A stretch of DNA of 64,000 bases from Aotearoamyces nothofagi (Eukaryota > Ascomycota > Leotiomycetes > Leotiales > Tympanidaceae). Where the stretch lies: assembly GCA_015345905.1 (NCBI GenBank), contig JADDTR010000006.1, positions 498,513 through 562,512 on the forward strand, given 5' to 3'. Position 1 is the first letter of the stretch. Every line of letters starts with the position of its first letter. Below, one piece after another: positions 8,570 through 18,110 of the stretch. Under the pieces are notes generated by a model. That model saw only the letters and a list, made by a program, of their open reading frames with translations. It did not search any database and had not been told where the DNA came from. Position numbers and translations under genes: made by a program.

Positions 8570-10255
8570 TCACAAGAGGTATCTATAGTCTGGGCCCATA
8601 TCCTGTGGAGCGTTAGTAGGCAATCCGGCACTATAATAGGGGTATAGAAGCTTACTCCTAGCTCGGTCTTTTCGTATTCCGTCAGGTGACTTGCGGGTGC
8701 GTTATCCCTGCGCCTGTTTTGGAATATAACGGCTAGGCCATATGCGAAACATGAGGCGGCGCTGAGACAGATGAAGCCGATGCAGATGCTGTACCCGTTG
8801 TGGTAGAATTTCGCGGCGTCTGTTTGGAGGAAGGAATAGGTCGATATGATTCCGCCGATGTTTCCGAACCCAACCTGCCAAGCCGTGCCAACAGCCCTGC
8901 GATGGTGGCCGCCAAGGTTCATGTTGAACCAGCAGACGATGACTGGCATGGCGGCGTACGTGCCCATGGCAATCAGGAAGAGTGCTGAATACTCGAGCTG
9001 CACGTTGTGATGCGTGGTCAAGAGGATGGCGAATCCGGCTACGGATATGGCAGTGGGGATCAGCGTAAAGATGAATCGGTGCTGGAATCTGTCGGATAGG
9101 AACGCGATGATCATCGACAGGCCGAATGCGCAGGCCCACGGAGGAACTGATCGAAGTTGGGTCTGGATGGCGTTGTATCCGAGGCCGGAGATGATGCTGG
9201 GAGCGAAGAAGGCATATGAATAGGCGGGTACGATTAGGCCAAAGTACATGAGCCCGCCTAGGAAGATCTTGAAGTCCTTGAACACTCTCCCGATATCGCG
9301 GATTGTGATCTTTCGTTCCACGGCAGATTTGCCCTGCTCGGCCTGCAAGCGCGCCTTGACGTATGCACGCTCATCGTCCGAGAGCCACTTTGCGTCCTCG
9401 GGGAACGAAGGGATGAGGAAGAGGAAGAGGAATCCGACAACGACTGTGAGGAGACCTTCCAGGATGAAAATCCACCGCCACGCACGCATACCGTGGTAGT
9501 GATCTAGCTTCCCGATAGCTGTAGCCAGCAGGCCTCCAAAGGCACCTGCGAGAGACGTGCTGCAGAAGAAGAACGAATACCGGCGTTGCGCCTCGGATCG
9601 CTTATACCACATGCCAATCAGGTAAAAGCAGCCGGGAAACATGCCGGCCTCACAGAGTCCGAGGAAGAATCTCGTTGCCAGCAATCCGCTGTAACCCTTC
9701 ACGAACCCTTGTCCAATGGAGACAATGCCGAACATCATCATACATACCGACAGCCAGATATGTGGGCGGAGACGCTTCAAGAGGATATTGGCGGGGATCT
9801 CGAAGAAGATGTACGGAATGAAGAAGATCGTAAGGCAGGTGTTGTACTTGACCCCGCTCGTGCCCAAGTTGAGATCGTTGACCAGCCCGAAGGACTTGCC
9901 ATTGGCAATGTTGACACGGTCGAGGAAGGCGAGCAGGTAGAGGACGCAGAGGAAGGGGATCACGCGGAGATCGATCTTCCTCATGAGCCTGGCCTCTGTC
10001 GTGTGCGGAGGGCAGACGACGAGCAACTCGTCGTATTCGACAGCGTTTCCCTGCGCCGCGACGGTGGCATAGTAGGGCGTCTCGCTCTTGGCACCGGCAT
10101 CCTGCTCGAGGGTCGACGCTGGCGACGAGGCCTTCTCGTCTGTGTGGACGTGTGCGTCAGTACTCTTGCTCCCTCTATCCTGCAAGTGCTCTGTCCTGCA
10201 ACTGGGAAGGGACGGCACGGCACAGTGGAGGGGACTCACTCTTCCAGCCAAACAT
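8570..10255 (-). CDS. MFS transporter, anion:cation symporter (allantoate permease-like)
   Basis: Predicted exons on the minus strand are 10255-10240 (16 nt), 10139-8656 and 8602-8570 (33 nt), giving 510 aa. The first exon encodes MFGWK. The last replaces a read-through tail with ELGDMGPDYRYLL, a terminus typical of this subfamily, and its intron has a clear CTAAC branch point just before CACAG. About 12 hydrophobic segments are visible. The first membrane helix is followed by FLDRVNIANGKSFGL, and the signature loop of the N-half reads MMFGIVSIGQGF before RFFLGLCEAGMFPGC. These are hallmarks of the fungal DAL5/ACS group, which import allantoate, ureidosuccinate, nicotinate, pantothenate or other organic anions at the plasma membrane. 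Its neighbours (lactonase-like and aldolase-like enzymes) hint at a carboxylate substrate. The substrate cannot be read from sequence. Confidence 0.88.
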
Positions 10256-10959
10256 CCTCGCCAGCATTGGGGATCCTGGAGTGGGGATGCGATGATTGAG
10301 GCCGTAGTCGTCTCTGGCAGATCAGAGGCGAACAACACAACAGACGGTGCAGACGGTGCAGACGGTGCAGACGGTGCAGACAGTGCAGACAGCGCACGCA
10401 GTGGGTGTTTTGTCTAGGGATGAGGATGACGGAGGAGAGGAGCACAGCGGGAGGGATTCCAGAGAGATGCAGCAGGGCCCAGAGACCCAGCCCAGCGCCC
10501 GCCGGCCAGGGCCTCTGCTCGCACTCATATACCGGCCAGGCAGGTCTGGCATGGCCACGTCCACGGCTTGTCCAGCACTGCCGTCGGCCACCGGCCGTAC
10601 CTTCGCATCCCATTGCGCATGGCGCCTGGACATCGCCCTCTCCCAGACCGCATCCAGCCTAAACCCGCCGGTGACTCTGATGGCAGCGTCGACAGGAACC
10701 AGCCGATCTTCGCGATCCCCGCACTCGATTGGCGGTCCACCCTCCAGCAGGCCGCGCTTGGGCGGCGCCGTAGCCCCCTTGGGCAGTGGGTCCCCGCCGG
10801 GCTTTAATCTGGCGCGTGCCATTGGCTGGCTCTTGCAGAATGCGGGGTACTAGCGCGTGAAAATATGATTAGTGACAGGTGCAAGCGTGCCGTGATCGGA
10901 CTGCCAGTGGCTGGATCCTGCGTCTCTGCCTTGGCGGGTGAGTAAGGCAAACCCTATCC
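10256..10959. other. Upstream region of the MFS gene with a 9-bp minisatellite
   Basis: Probable promoter region of the transporter. A CAGACGGTG unit is repeated six times at 10341-10394, the last two units being variants. Overlapping frames on both strands at 10322-10853 have no protein-like character, so I leave them out. Confidence 0.55.
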
Positions 10960-11305
10960 TGTCCACTGCCGCTGCTAGATGCCCACTGTCCGCTGTGCAT
11001 CGTCCACTGCCCACTGCCCACTGCCCACTGCCCACCGTCTACTGTCTGCTGTCCACTGTCCACTGTCCGCTGTCCATCGTCCACTGTCCACTGTCCATCG
11101 TCCACTGTCCACTGTCGCTGTCCGTTGACTGTCGATTGATCACTATCCATCCCACTGTCCATTGCTGACTGACTGTCTCCTGTCCACTGCTGACTGCCGA
11201 TGCTCGCTCACTATCCACTATCCGCTATCCGCTGCTGACTGTCCACTATCCCCGATCTACAGCCCACTGTCCACCACCCACTGTCCACTGCTCACTGTCC
11301 ACGTA
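10960..11305. repeat. Degenerate CCACTGT heptamer array
   Basis: About 340 bp is built from a 7-bp unit, CCACTGT, with variants CCACTGC, CCGCTGT, CCATCGT and CCACTAT. The first part (about 10,990-11,120) is the most regular and the array decays toward 11,300. The array opens reading frames on both strands that encode simple repeats only. Confidence 0.85.
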
Positions 11306-12270
11306 CCTCCTGTAGCCCGTTCCTGTACACACAGTCAGCTCAACTACGACAGCAACGCGGCATCCGGGCCCCTCTGTACCACTCGTCGGTGCCCAGTGCT
11401 ACCGTGCAGGCACCATGCGCAGCAGAGTACAGGCAGCAGAGTCTAGCAGAGCAGAGTAGGAAGCAGCAGCAGCATGGTAGAATGGCACAGCATCGCAGCA
11501 CAGCATCGCAGCACAACGGCTACGTGCCGGCCGCCAACTGCCCTCCCTCCCAGCCCGCAGTCAGCTTACCCACGTCCCGGCCCCTCTCGATACAGAAAAC
11601 ACATCCCGTCCAGTCGCGCCGCCTCTGCTACGTCGCTTATGTAACGTTCTACGGCATCTGGAGTTGGGGCTTGGGGCCCGGCTGTCCTCTGTAGCGCATG
11701 TGAAGAGCGAGGATGCGAGCGAGAAGCTTGGCAGTGCGCGATGGGATGGGAGGATTCTTGGCATAGAATGTAGCAGTAGTTGGCTGCCTCGTTTATATGG
11801 CTTGGGGGGCTTGGGGAGACGGCACTTTGGGACTTGTGTGACCTTCTGCTTTAGTCGATGGGGTTTGCCTTTTCGCTCCTCTGTGGATATATTTGAACCC
11901 ACTTGAAAGCAAACGCATGTGCCCTTGTACAGATCACTTCCACTATACCCATTTATGCAGTTCTTGCTACGCTCCCTCCGGTTTGGATACAGATATGAAA
12001 TCAGAATTAATATTTAACAAGGCAGGCTATCGCTTCTCTAGACCCGACTGCACAGTAGGCTAAAGCTATAGGATACCAAGGTAACTCAAACTGCAACAGG
12101 ATGTGAAAGCAACTAAGCCTCCGCTGTCAGTTATTGGCGTGGGCTTGCCGGCTGGGTTCGGCTTCTTATAGAATAACACTCCAGGTTTCCAAAATGCTCC
12201 GGTGAACGCAAGGCTTCCAAGGCTCCCTCGTCACCAGCCATCACGTGTCGAACAATCCCAGGCAGAGAAT
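11306..12270. other. Gene-free region between the repeat array and ornithine aminotransferase
   Basis: Nothing coding is supported. CAGCA/GCAGCAGAG-type low complexity occurs at about 11,405-11,515. The right part (about 11,900-12,270) is AT-richer and probably contains the aminotransferase 3' UTR. Confidence 0.5.
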
Positions 12271-13817
12271 CTACAGGTCCACGTGAATGTGCACGCCCTT
12301 CTCGGCCGGGGGGATAACCTCGTCCTCTTTCTTGCCCTTCAGGTTTGGAAGCTCGGTCAGAGCCTCCTTGATTATCCTCAAAGACTCGCCGATTTCAGCC
12401 TCGGTGATGATCAACGGTGGTGCCAACCGGATGATGTTCTCGTGTGTCGGTTTTGCCTGTGAGCGCAGGATGTTAGTAATCTCCTCTTTGGCAACAGCAT
12501 GGATGCGGTGGCCTACCAGTAAACCTTTGCTCTTCAACAGCATGCACAGATCCCATGCGGAATGGCCGCCAGTCTTGCTCTCGTCGATTACAATAGCATT
12601 CAGCAGCCCCTTTCCTCTGATCAATGTAATGATTGGTGACTTAATGTCCGCAATACCTTTGCGGAGCACATTGCCCAGCGTCTCAGCACGGGCAGTGAGA
12701 TCCTCTTCTTCCATGATCTCAAGCGCTCGGATGGAAACAGCACAGCCGAGCGGGTTGCCACCATAGGTCGAGCCGTGGGTGCCAGGCTCGACAACCAGCA
12801 TAATCTCTTTGCTGCCGAGAACGCAGCTTACGGGGTACATGCCACCGCTGATAGCCTTCCCGAGAGTGACTAGATCTGGCTTTATGTTTGACCACTGTGA
12901 GCAGAGCATGCGACCGGTACGCCCGATACCAGTCTGGATCTCGTCGCAGATTAACAGGACGTTGTGCTTCTTGCATAGTGCATGGACCTTGGTCAGATAG
13001 TCGTCGTCTGGAACTACAACACCAGCCTCACCTTGGATAGGCTCGAGGATAATAGCAGCCGTCTCCTTGCCGTGGGCTTCGAGAGCAGCCTCGATATCAG
13101 GGACCGAGTTGTAATGGATCACTCTGCCAGTGGATGGGATTATGGAGCCAACACCTGGAACATATGGGCCGTAGTTATCGCGCGATTCGGGGTCAGTGGA
13201 CATCGAGATTGCCGCCATCTGGATTTTGCAAGCAAAGGTTAGCCATTGGACACGGTAAATCCGGGATGAGTGTGACTTGCCGTTCGGCCATGGAAGTTCT
13301 CAGCTGCTGAGAATACCAGCGCTTTGTTTTGAGGGATCCCCTTGACTTTGTAACCCCATTTTCTCGCGATCTTGATCGCAGTCTCGACGGCTTCCGCGCC
13401 AGTGTTCATCGGCAGCACCATATCGTAACCAAACGTCTGCTGGACCTTCTCTGCCCATTTCGGGAAGACATCATTATGGAATGCGCGCGAGGAAAGAGTC
13501 AGTCGCTGCGCCTGTTCGCACAGTGCCTTGACGAGCTCGGGGTGGCAATGCCCTTGGTTCACGGCACTGTATGCGGACAGGAAATCAATGTAATGATTGC
13601 CCTCTGGATCCCAGACGCTCGAGCCACTCGCGCGCGCAAATACGACGGGCAACGGGTGGTAGTTGTGCGCGGCGTACTTGTTCTCCGTGTCAATTGCTGC
13701 GGAGGATGAGGTCGAGTGGTACTTGGACTCGGCGAGCTCAGAAACTGGTTGGAAGGTGGCGGCCGTGGGCTTAAGAGAGCTGCCGTTGGCGTCGTGACCA
13801 GTTGCGTGCGGTGCCAT
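12271..13817 (-). CDS. CAR2: Ornithine aminotransferase
   Basis: Predicted exons on the minus strand are 13817-13281, 13218-12517 and 12456-12271, giving 474 aa. The enzyme converts ornithine and 2-oxoglutarate to glutamate semialdehyde and glutamate in arginine catabolism, using PLP. Class-III aminotransferase landmarks are present: [37 protein letters not shown] at the first junction, [23 protein letters not shown] with the PLP-ring Asp271, and LGKAISGG with the PLP Lys at residue 300. The end reads NIIRLAPPL, as in the family. The first intron appears to use a GC donor (GCAAGT). The second is exactly 60 nt, in frame and without a stop; splicing it restores the expected LL-AKPTH sequence. 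No mitochondrial presequence is evident, in line with the cytosolic fungal enzyme. Confidence 0.95.
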
Positions 13818-14352
13818 ATCGGAAGTCGTTATATCGTTAAATTATATATGTTCTGTTTATTTGTACAGTTTTATGGGGGTATCTCGTGCACTTGGAGGGG
13901 CAAGAAACAGTGGTGGGATGTGACGGCTCTAAATAGTGAAAAATGGTAACACTCACTCACGGCAGGATGCAGGAACGTACTAGACCTCTAAGTGCAAGTA
14001 GATCCTCTCTTGTGTATCTATGACTTATGCTACTAGGTTATTGTCGGCGCAAATTCAGCACTTAAATGAAAATCGTTCCGACATGCCTTTAGGGAACACT
14101 TTCAAGAATTTCCGTGTATACCTGCGCATAGGGGAATTTCTGTGGCGGGCCCTGAATCACCGGATTCGAATGTGGCGAGGATGATTGGCTGGAAAATTCT
14201 TAGGCAGTAAGGCAGGAAGACACGTCGGTTAGAGACGGTGGGACCCGTGCCTATTGGATGATTGGTGGGTAATCGACAACCTTGGCTGCAGAAGACATGG
14301 CGATATAGTTGCTCGCTCAGGGCCTTTGACAAGATCAATTCCAGCTTGCTCG
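13818..14352. promoter_or_regulatory. Divergent promoter, ornithine aminotransferase / GPI10
   Basis: This 535-bp region separates two divergent start codons. The aminotransferase side is AT-rich (ATATCGTTAAATTATATATG at about 13,830-13,850). An in-frame ATG at 14254 could extend GPI10 by 33 residues. I prefer the ATG at 14353 because the extra stretch has no family character. Confidence 0.5.
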
Positions 14353-16522
14353 ATGGCTGATGATGGTGTTGTTGGCGGTGCTGGCAGTCCTGCTGTGAGA
14401 ACACAAGCCCGGGCTGTCGGGCAACATCACGCCGTCCTGGAGCAGCAGAACAAAGATGTCTGGATGCTGCTTCTTGCCATACGCTTTATCAACGCTCTTT
14501 CTATCGCTACGTTTTTCCAGCCAGATGAATATTTCCAATCATTAGAGCCAGCATGGCAAATGGCCTTTGGGAGCCAAAGTGGAGCGTGGATCACGTGGGT
14601 ATGAGATCTCAATACTCCTATCCAAACCTTGCCGAGACTGATTGAAGTAGGAATGGCAATACCAGTTGCGCTCATCACTACATCCCGCTATGTTTGCAGC
14701 CGTCTATTTCATCTTTGATAAGGTCATGACTGCTGTCTCGATTTTTCCACAATTTCGGGCCATGATCCTGGTTGTCCTTCCAAAAATCTTCCAAGGAGTC
14801 TTGGCTGCAACGGGGGACTATTTTACGTGGAAGCTTGCTACTCGTATCTATGGAAGAGAGAACAATGCGTCCTGGACAGTAGTATGTAATTATCCAGTCC
14901 TGCAAGGACCCTTGGCAGGAATAATAAATACTGATCTATGTAGCTATTGATGGCTGTTCTAAGTCCTTGGCAGTGGTTTGTGTCTACAAGGACTCTGTCT
15001 AATTCCCTCGAGACGGTCCTGACTGTTGTTGCCCTGTATTTTTGGCCTTGGGAATTATCTGAAGGGGCTATCCAGGGCAATGCCAAACATGAAATTGCCT
15101 CCCCAGACAATGTGATCAATAAGTCAGCACTAACCCAGAAGGGTATTTTCGACACAGCCACTAGCATCAAAAGGTCAGAGATTGCAATATTTTGTTTAAC
15201 TGTTGCTAACTCGAGATAGCCTTCGTTTATGTCTACTTTTGGCAGGTTTGGCTTGTGTTCTTCGGCCGACCAACCTCCTGATATGGGCTTCATTAGTCAC
15301 TCTGTCTTTCACCCATCTAGGCCTCTCAGGCATCGGTCCGGCAAACCTTGGTGACTTTATAATACTATTTCGAGAGGTTATATTGTGCGGGTAAGACAGC
15401 TTCAGTTTTAGTATTGGTTCAATTTTAACGACGAGTAGGTCCGCTGTGATAACCGTATCGGCTATATCTGATCGGATATATTTTGGCATGTGGACTTTTC
15501 CACCTTACCAGTGGCTCAATTTCAACATCACTCAGTCTCTAGCAGTTTTCTATGGGGCCAACAATTGGCATTATTACTTGTCTGAAGGGCTCCCATTACT
15601 TCTCACAACCTCTTTACCATTTGCTCTGGTAGCTCTGTGGTCGTCGACTTCAATGTCTAATAGTTTCATATCACGATCTACCGCCAACGTTCGGTTTCAG
15701 CTCGCTTTTATAACGATTACAATGATTGCAGCACTAAGTCTAATCTCTCACAAAGAGGTCCGTTTCATCTATCCGCTCCTTCCAGTCCTCCATATCCTTA
15801 CTGCGCCACACGTATTGGCATTCTTCAATAATATACCACTATCTTCGATTATTACTGGTTCTACAGCACAACAGCCAGTCAGCATAAAGTCATGGCGCCG
15901 CAGTGTTCTGATATTTCTCATCATTACAAATCTCGTTATCAGCGCATATACCACCCTCATCCATCAGCGCGGTGTGATCGACGTACTTTCCTTCCTTCGT
16001 CAAGAATACGAGGAAGTGCACCTCTCTCAGCGAGGCCTATTAGTGCCTCAGAACGGTACCGACGATAAATTCGGCATATCTTACAGTGGTGGTGACCCAA
16101 ACGAGACATTTGCTGGCTTCCTCATGCCATGCCACTCAACACCATGGCGGTCTCATCTCGTACATCCTACGCTCAACGCATGGGCTTTGACTTGTGAACC
16201 GCCATTGCATATACCAGCAAACACGCCCGAGCGAGCAGCTTACAGAGACGAAGCCGATCGGTTTTATGATGACCAAGTGGGCTTCCTAAGAACGGAGATC
16301 AGTACGAAGGCAAGGCCTTGGCCGAGATATGTAGTAGGTTTCGAAGGTATCAAGTCTGCCTTGGTTGAGTACTACGAGGCGGAGATGCCAGGGTGGAAGG
16401 TAAAGGAGAGATGGAGTGGGTTCAACAGTCACTGGCATGATGACAGCAGAAGATTGGGCAGGGTAGTTGTCTGGGAGTTCGTGGATGGCTCGAAGCCTGC
16501 GGAAAGCACGCACGGAGAGTAG
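14353..16522 (+). CDS. GPI10: GPI mannosyltransferase 3 (PIG-B/GPI10, GT22 family)
   Basis: Five exons, 14353-14598, 14651-14881, 14944-15173, 15220-15390 and 15439-16522, encode 653 aa. It is a multipass ER enzyme that adds the third mannose from dolichol-phosphate-mannose to the GPI precursor. Family landmarks are [15 protein letters not shown] in the first lumenal loop (the HPDE-like motif, here QPDE), the WEWQYQLRS sequence restored across the first junction, [27 protein letters not shown] and [13 protein letters not shown]. Many hydrophobic helices are seen. The last exon carries the large hydrophilic C-terminal region. Every intron is 46-65 nt. The end reads [12 protein letters not shown] followed by a Trp-rich tail, as in fungal orthologues. 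The first residue of the HPDE motif is Gln here, which is worth comparing with relatives. Confidence 0.93.
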
Positions 16523-18110
16523 CAGCGGAGTCCTACCAGGCGAATGAGCCTCGGACCTTCTCCACTTATGGCGAGTTCTGTAGATCAGTCTGCTGGTGCA
16601 CTAGATTGTAAATGATAACGATAATCTATAAAATTAGTAAATTCTGTCAGGAGACTGCATTAGTATTTGTCTGCAGGACGTTTACTCCACATTCGTTTGC
16701 CTCTCATTTGTGCTAGTGTGCGACTGCCCCATACCCTGTCACGTTGTGTCCCGGCGTGTCCGCCCGCCAACGGTATACCGGCCGGCGACCGGTTGACCTA
16801 GCAAAAGGTGAGTCTGTACCCCAGACACCACATTGATGTTTCCGAGCAGTCCGAGCAGTCCGAGTAAGAGATATGTGATACTACCCCTGTGCCTAGGACA
16901 TGTTATATGATCTGTCGACCATCATGTATGCGTTGTTAGAATCCAGCCGATTTCGGCCACAGCTGGAGGACCTGGTTACACGTGATCTCGGCCAATCGAG
17001 ATCAGCCATCAGCCACGTCCAGTCCAGTCGGTATATGCGAACAAGTGATTTGTGGGGGTGTAGGATTTGGGTGTCTTTGTTCTCCCCTCACAAGAGGATT
17101 AAGTATACTTAGTGGGCGTCTTAGAGGGGAACAAAGACCTTCTTTTCGTCACGCGTGATAAGTAACGTACAAAGAGCCCCCGGCCGCCCAAATGGCAGCA
17201 GGCGGCTCAAAAGTGGTTAGTTTACAGCGATTTCGGCCTTAGGCATGCGTGTGCAGTACGCCTTGTGGCAGGAATGGCTTGCGTGCTGTGCCAGCCGGAT
17301 GGCGTCCAAAGCGGCGAACAAATCCGAAGCTTCACGGGACGGGCCTCCATCCACTGCTGCTCACTTCAGCTTATATGCTAGGTTATGTGAGAAGTCGCAT
17401 CGCAGTGATAGATCGGTGTACGAGGCATCTGAATATGCCGGGCGCTGGACATGATAGATCCTTGTTATCTGAGCTGCCAAATCGTTATCGTATCGGGAAT
17501 GTCTTATCGCCGTTTAGGGAAATATAGGCTACCGTAGACCGCACGCAAGCAAGCTCACCATCACGAGTGACTGGTGCGGTGCATCTCTACCTACACCCTC
17601 TCTCGTCTTCTCCTTCGACCTACGAGGTTATACTTCTACGACGCCGCATCCTCATCGCTCAAGCAGCCCTTTCATATCAAACCCCCGCCTATCCGCACCC
17701 ATTTGTGCCGCCGCTCTTCTGTCGAGTCATTAACTTGTTCTCGTCGCTGGCGCTACTCGTTCGTTAAGAATCCCCACAGGTTACATCGGTGAACACGGCA
17801 GCCTCACCCTCGCTCTTTGCCACAGATACAGATCTAGCACAACTACGGAAAGGCGTTTTTATCCCCATCATCCTAGTCGCCAGTCTTCTAGCTCTTCGCG
17901 ACTCTGTCGCCGGCTCGCTCTCCTCTTCTTCGAGTCAGCGGTCTCCTTCAACGAGGCCTCGTTCACTTCCCATCCACCATACCATAATCAGCGAAAGCAG
18001 AAGTGTATGTGCAGAGTTCTAAGTAAAGTGTTTACTATCAGTCGAGAGGGTAGGGGAAGCACGCCTAGACCCAGGGCTTTTTCAGTGGCTATCACCACAA
18101 GCCATCCAAC
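16523..18110. other. Long intergenic region upstream of ATG1
   Basis: About 1.6 kb without a convincing gene. It holds a short CCGAGCAGT triplication at about 16,843-16,868, a hairpin at 17073-17138 (listed separately) and CT-rich sequence at about 17,580-17,960 typical of a fungal core promoter and 5' UTR. Short frames at 17,245-17,770 look like chance. Confidence 0.5.
17073..17138. repeat. Inverted repeat (hairpin)
   Basis: The left arm GTCTTTGTTCTCCCCTC (17073-17089) is complementary to GAGGGGAACAAAGAC (17124-17138) with a 2-nt bulge. The loop is 34 nt. The arms could form a stable stem in DNA or RNA, or be the remnant ends of a very small element. No target-site duplication was recognised. 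Confidence 0.6.

Noticed and set aside
10322-10853. Overlapping frames of about 166-168 codons on both strands upstream of the transporter
   Set aside because: They run through the 9-bp repeat and show no protein-like features; the region is better read as promoter.
10938-11446. Plus-strand frames within the heptamer repeat array
   Set aside because: They encode only simple-repeat peptides, because three 7-bp units keep frame.
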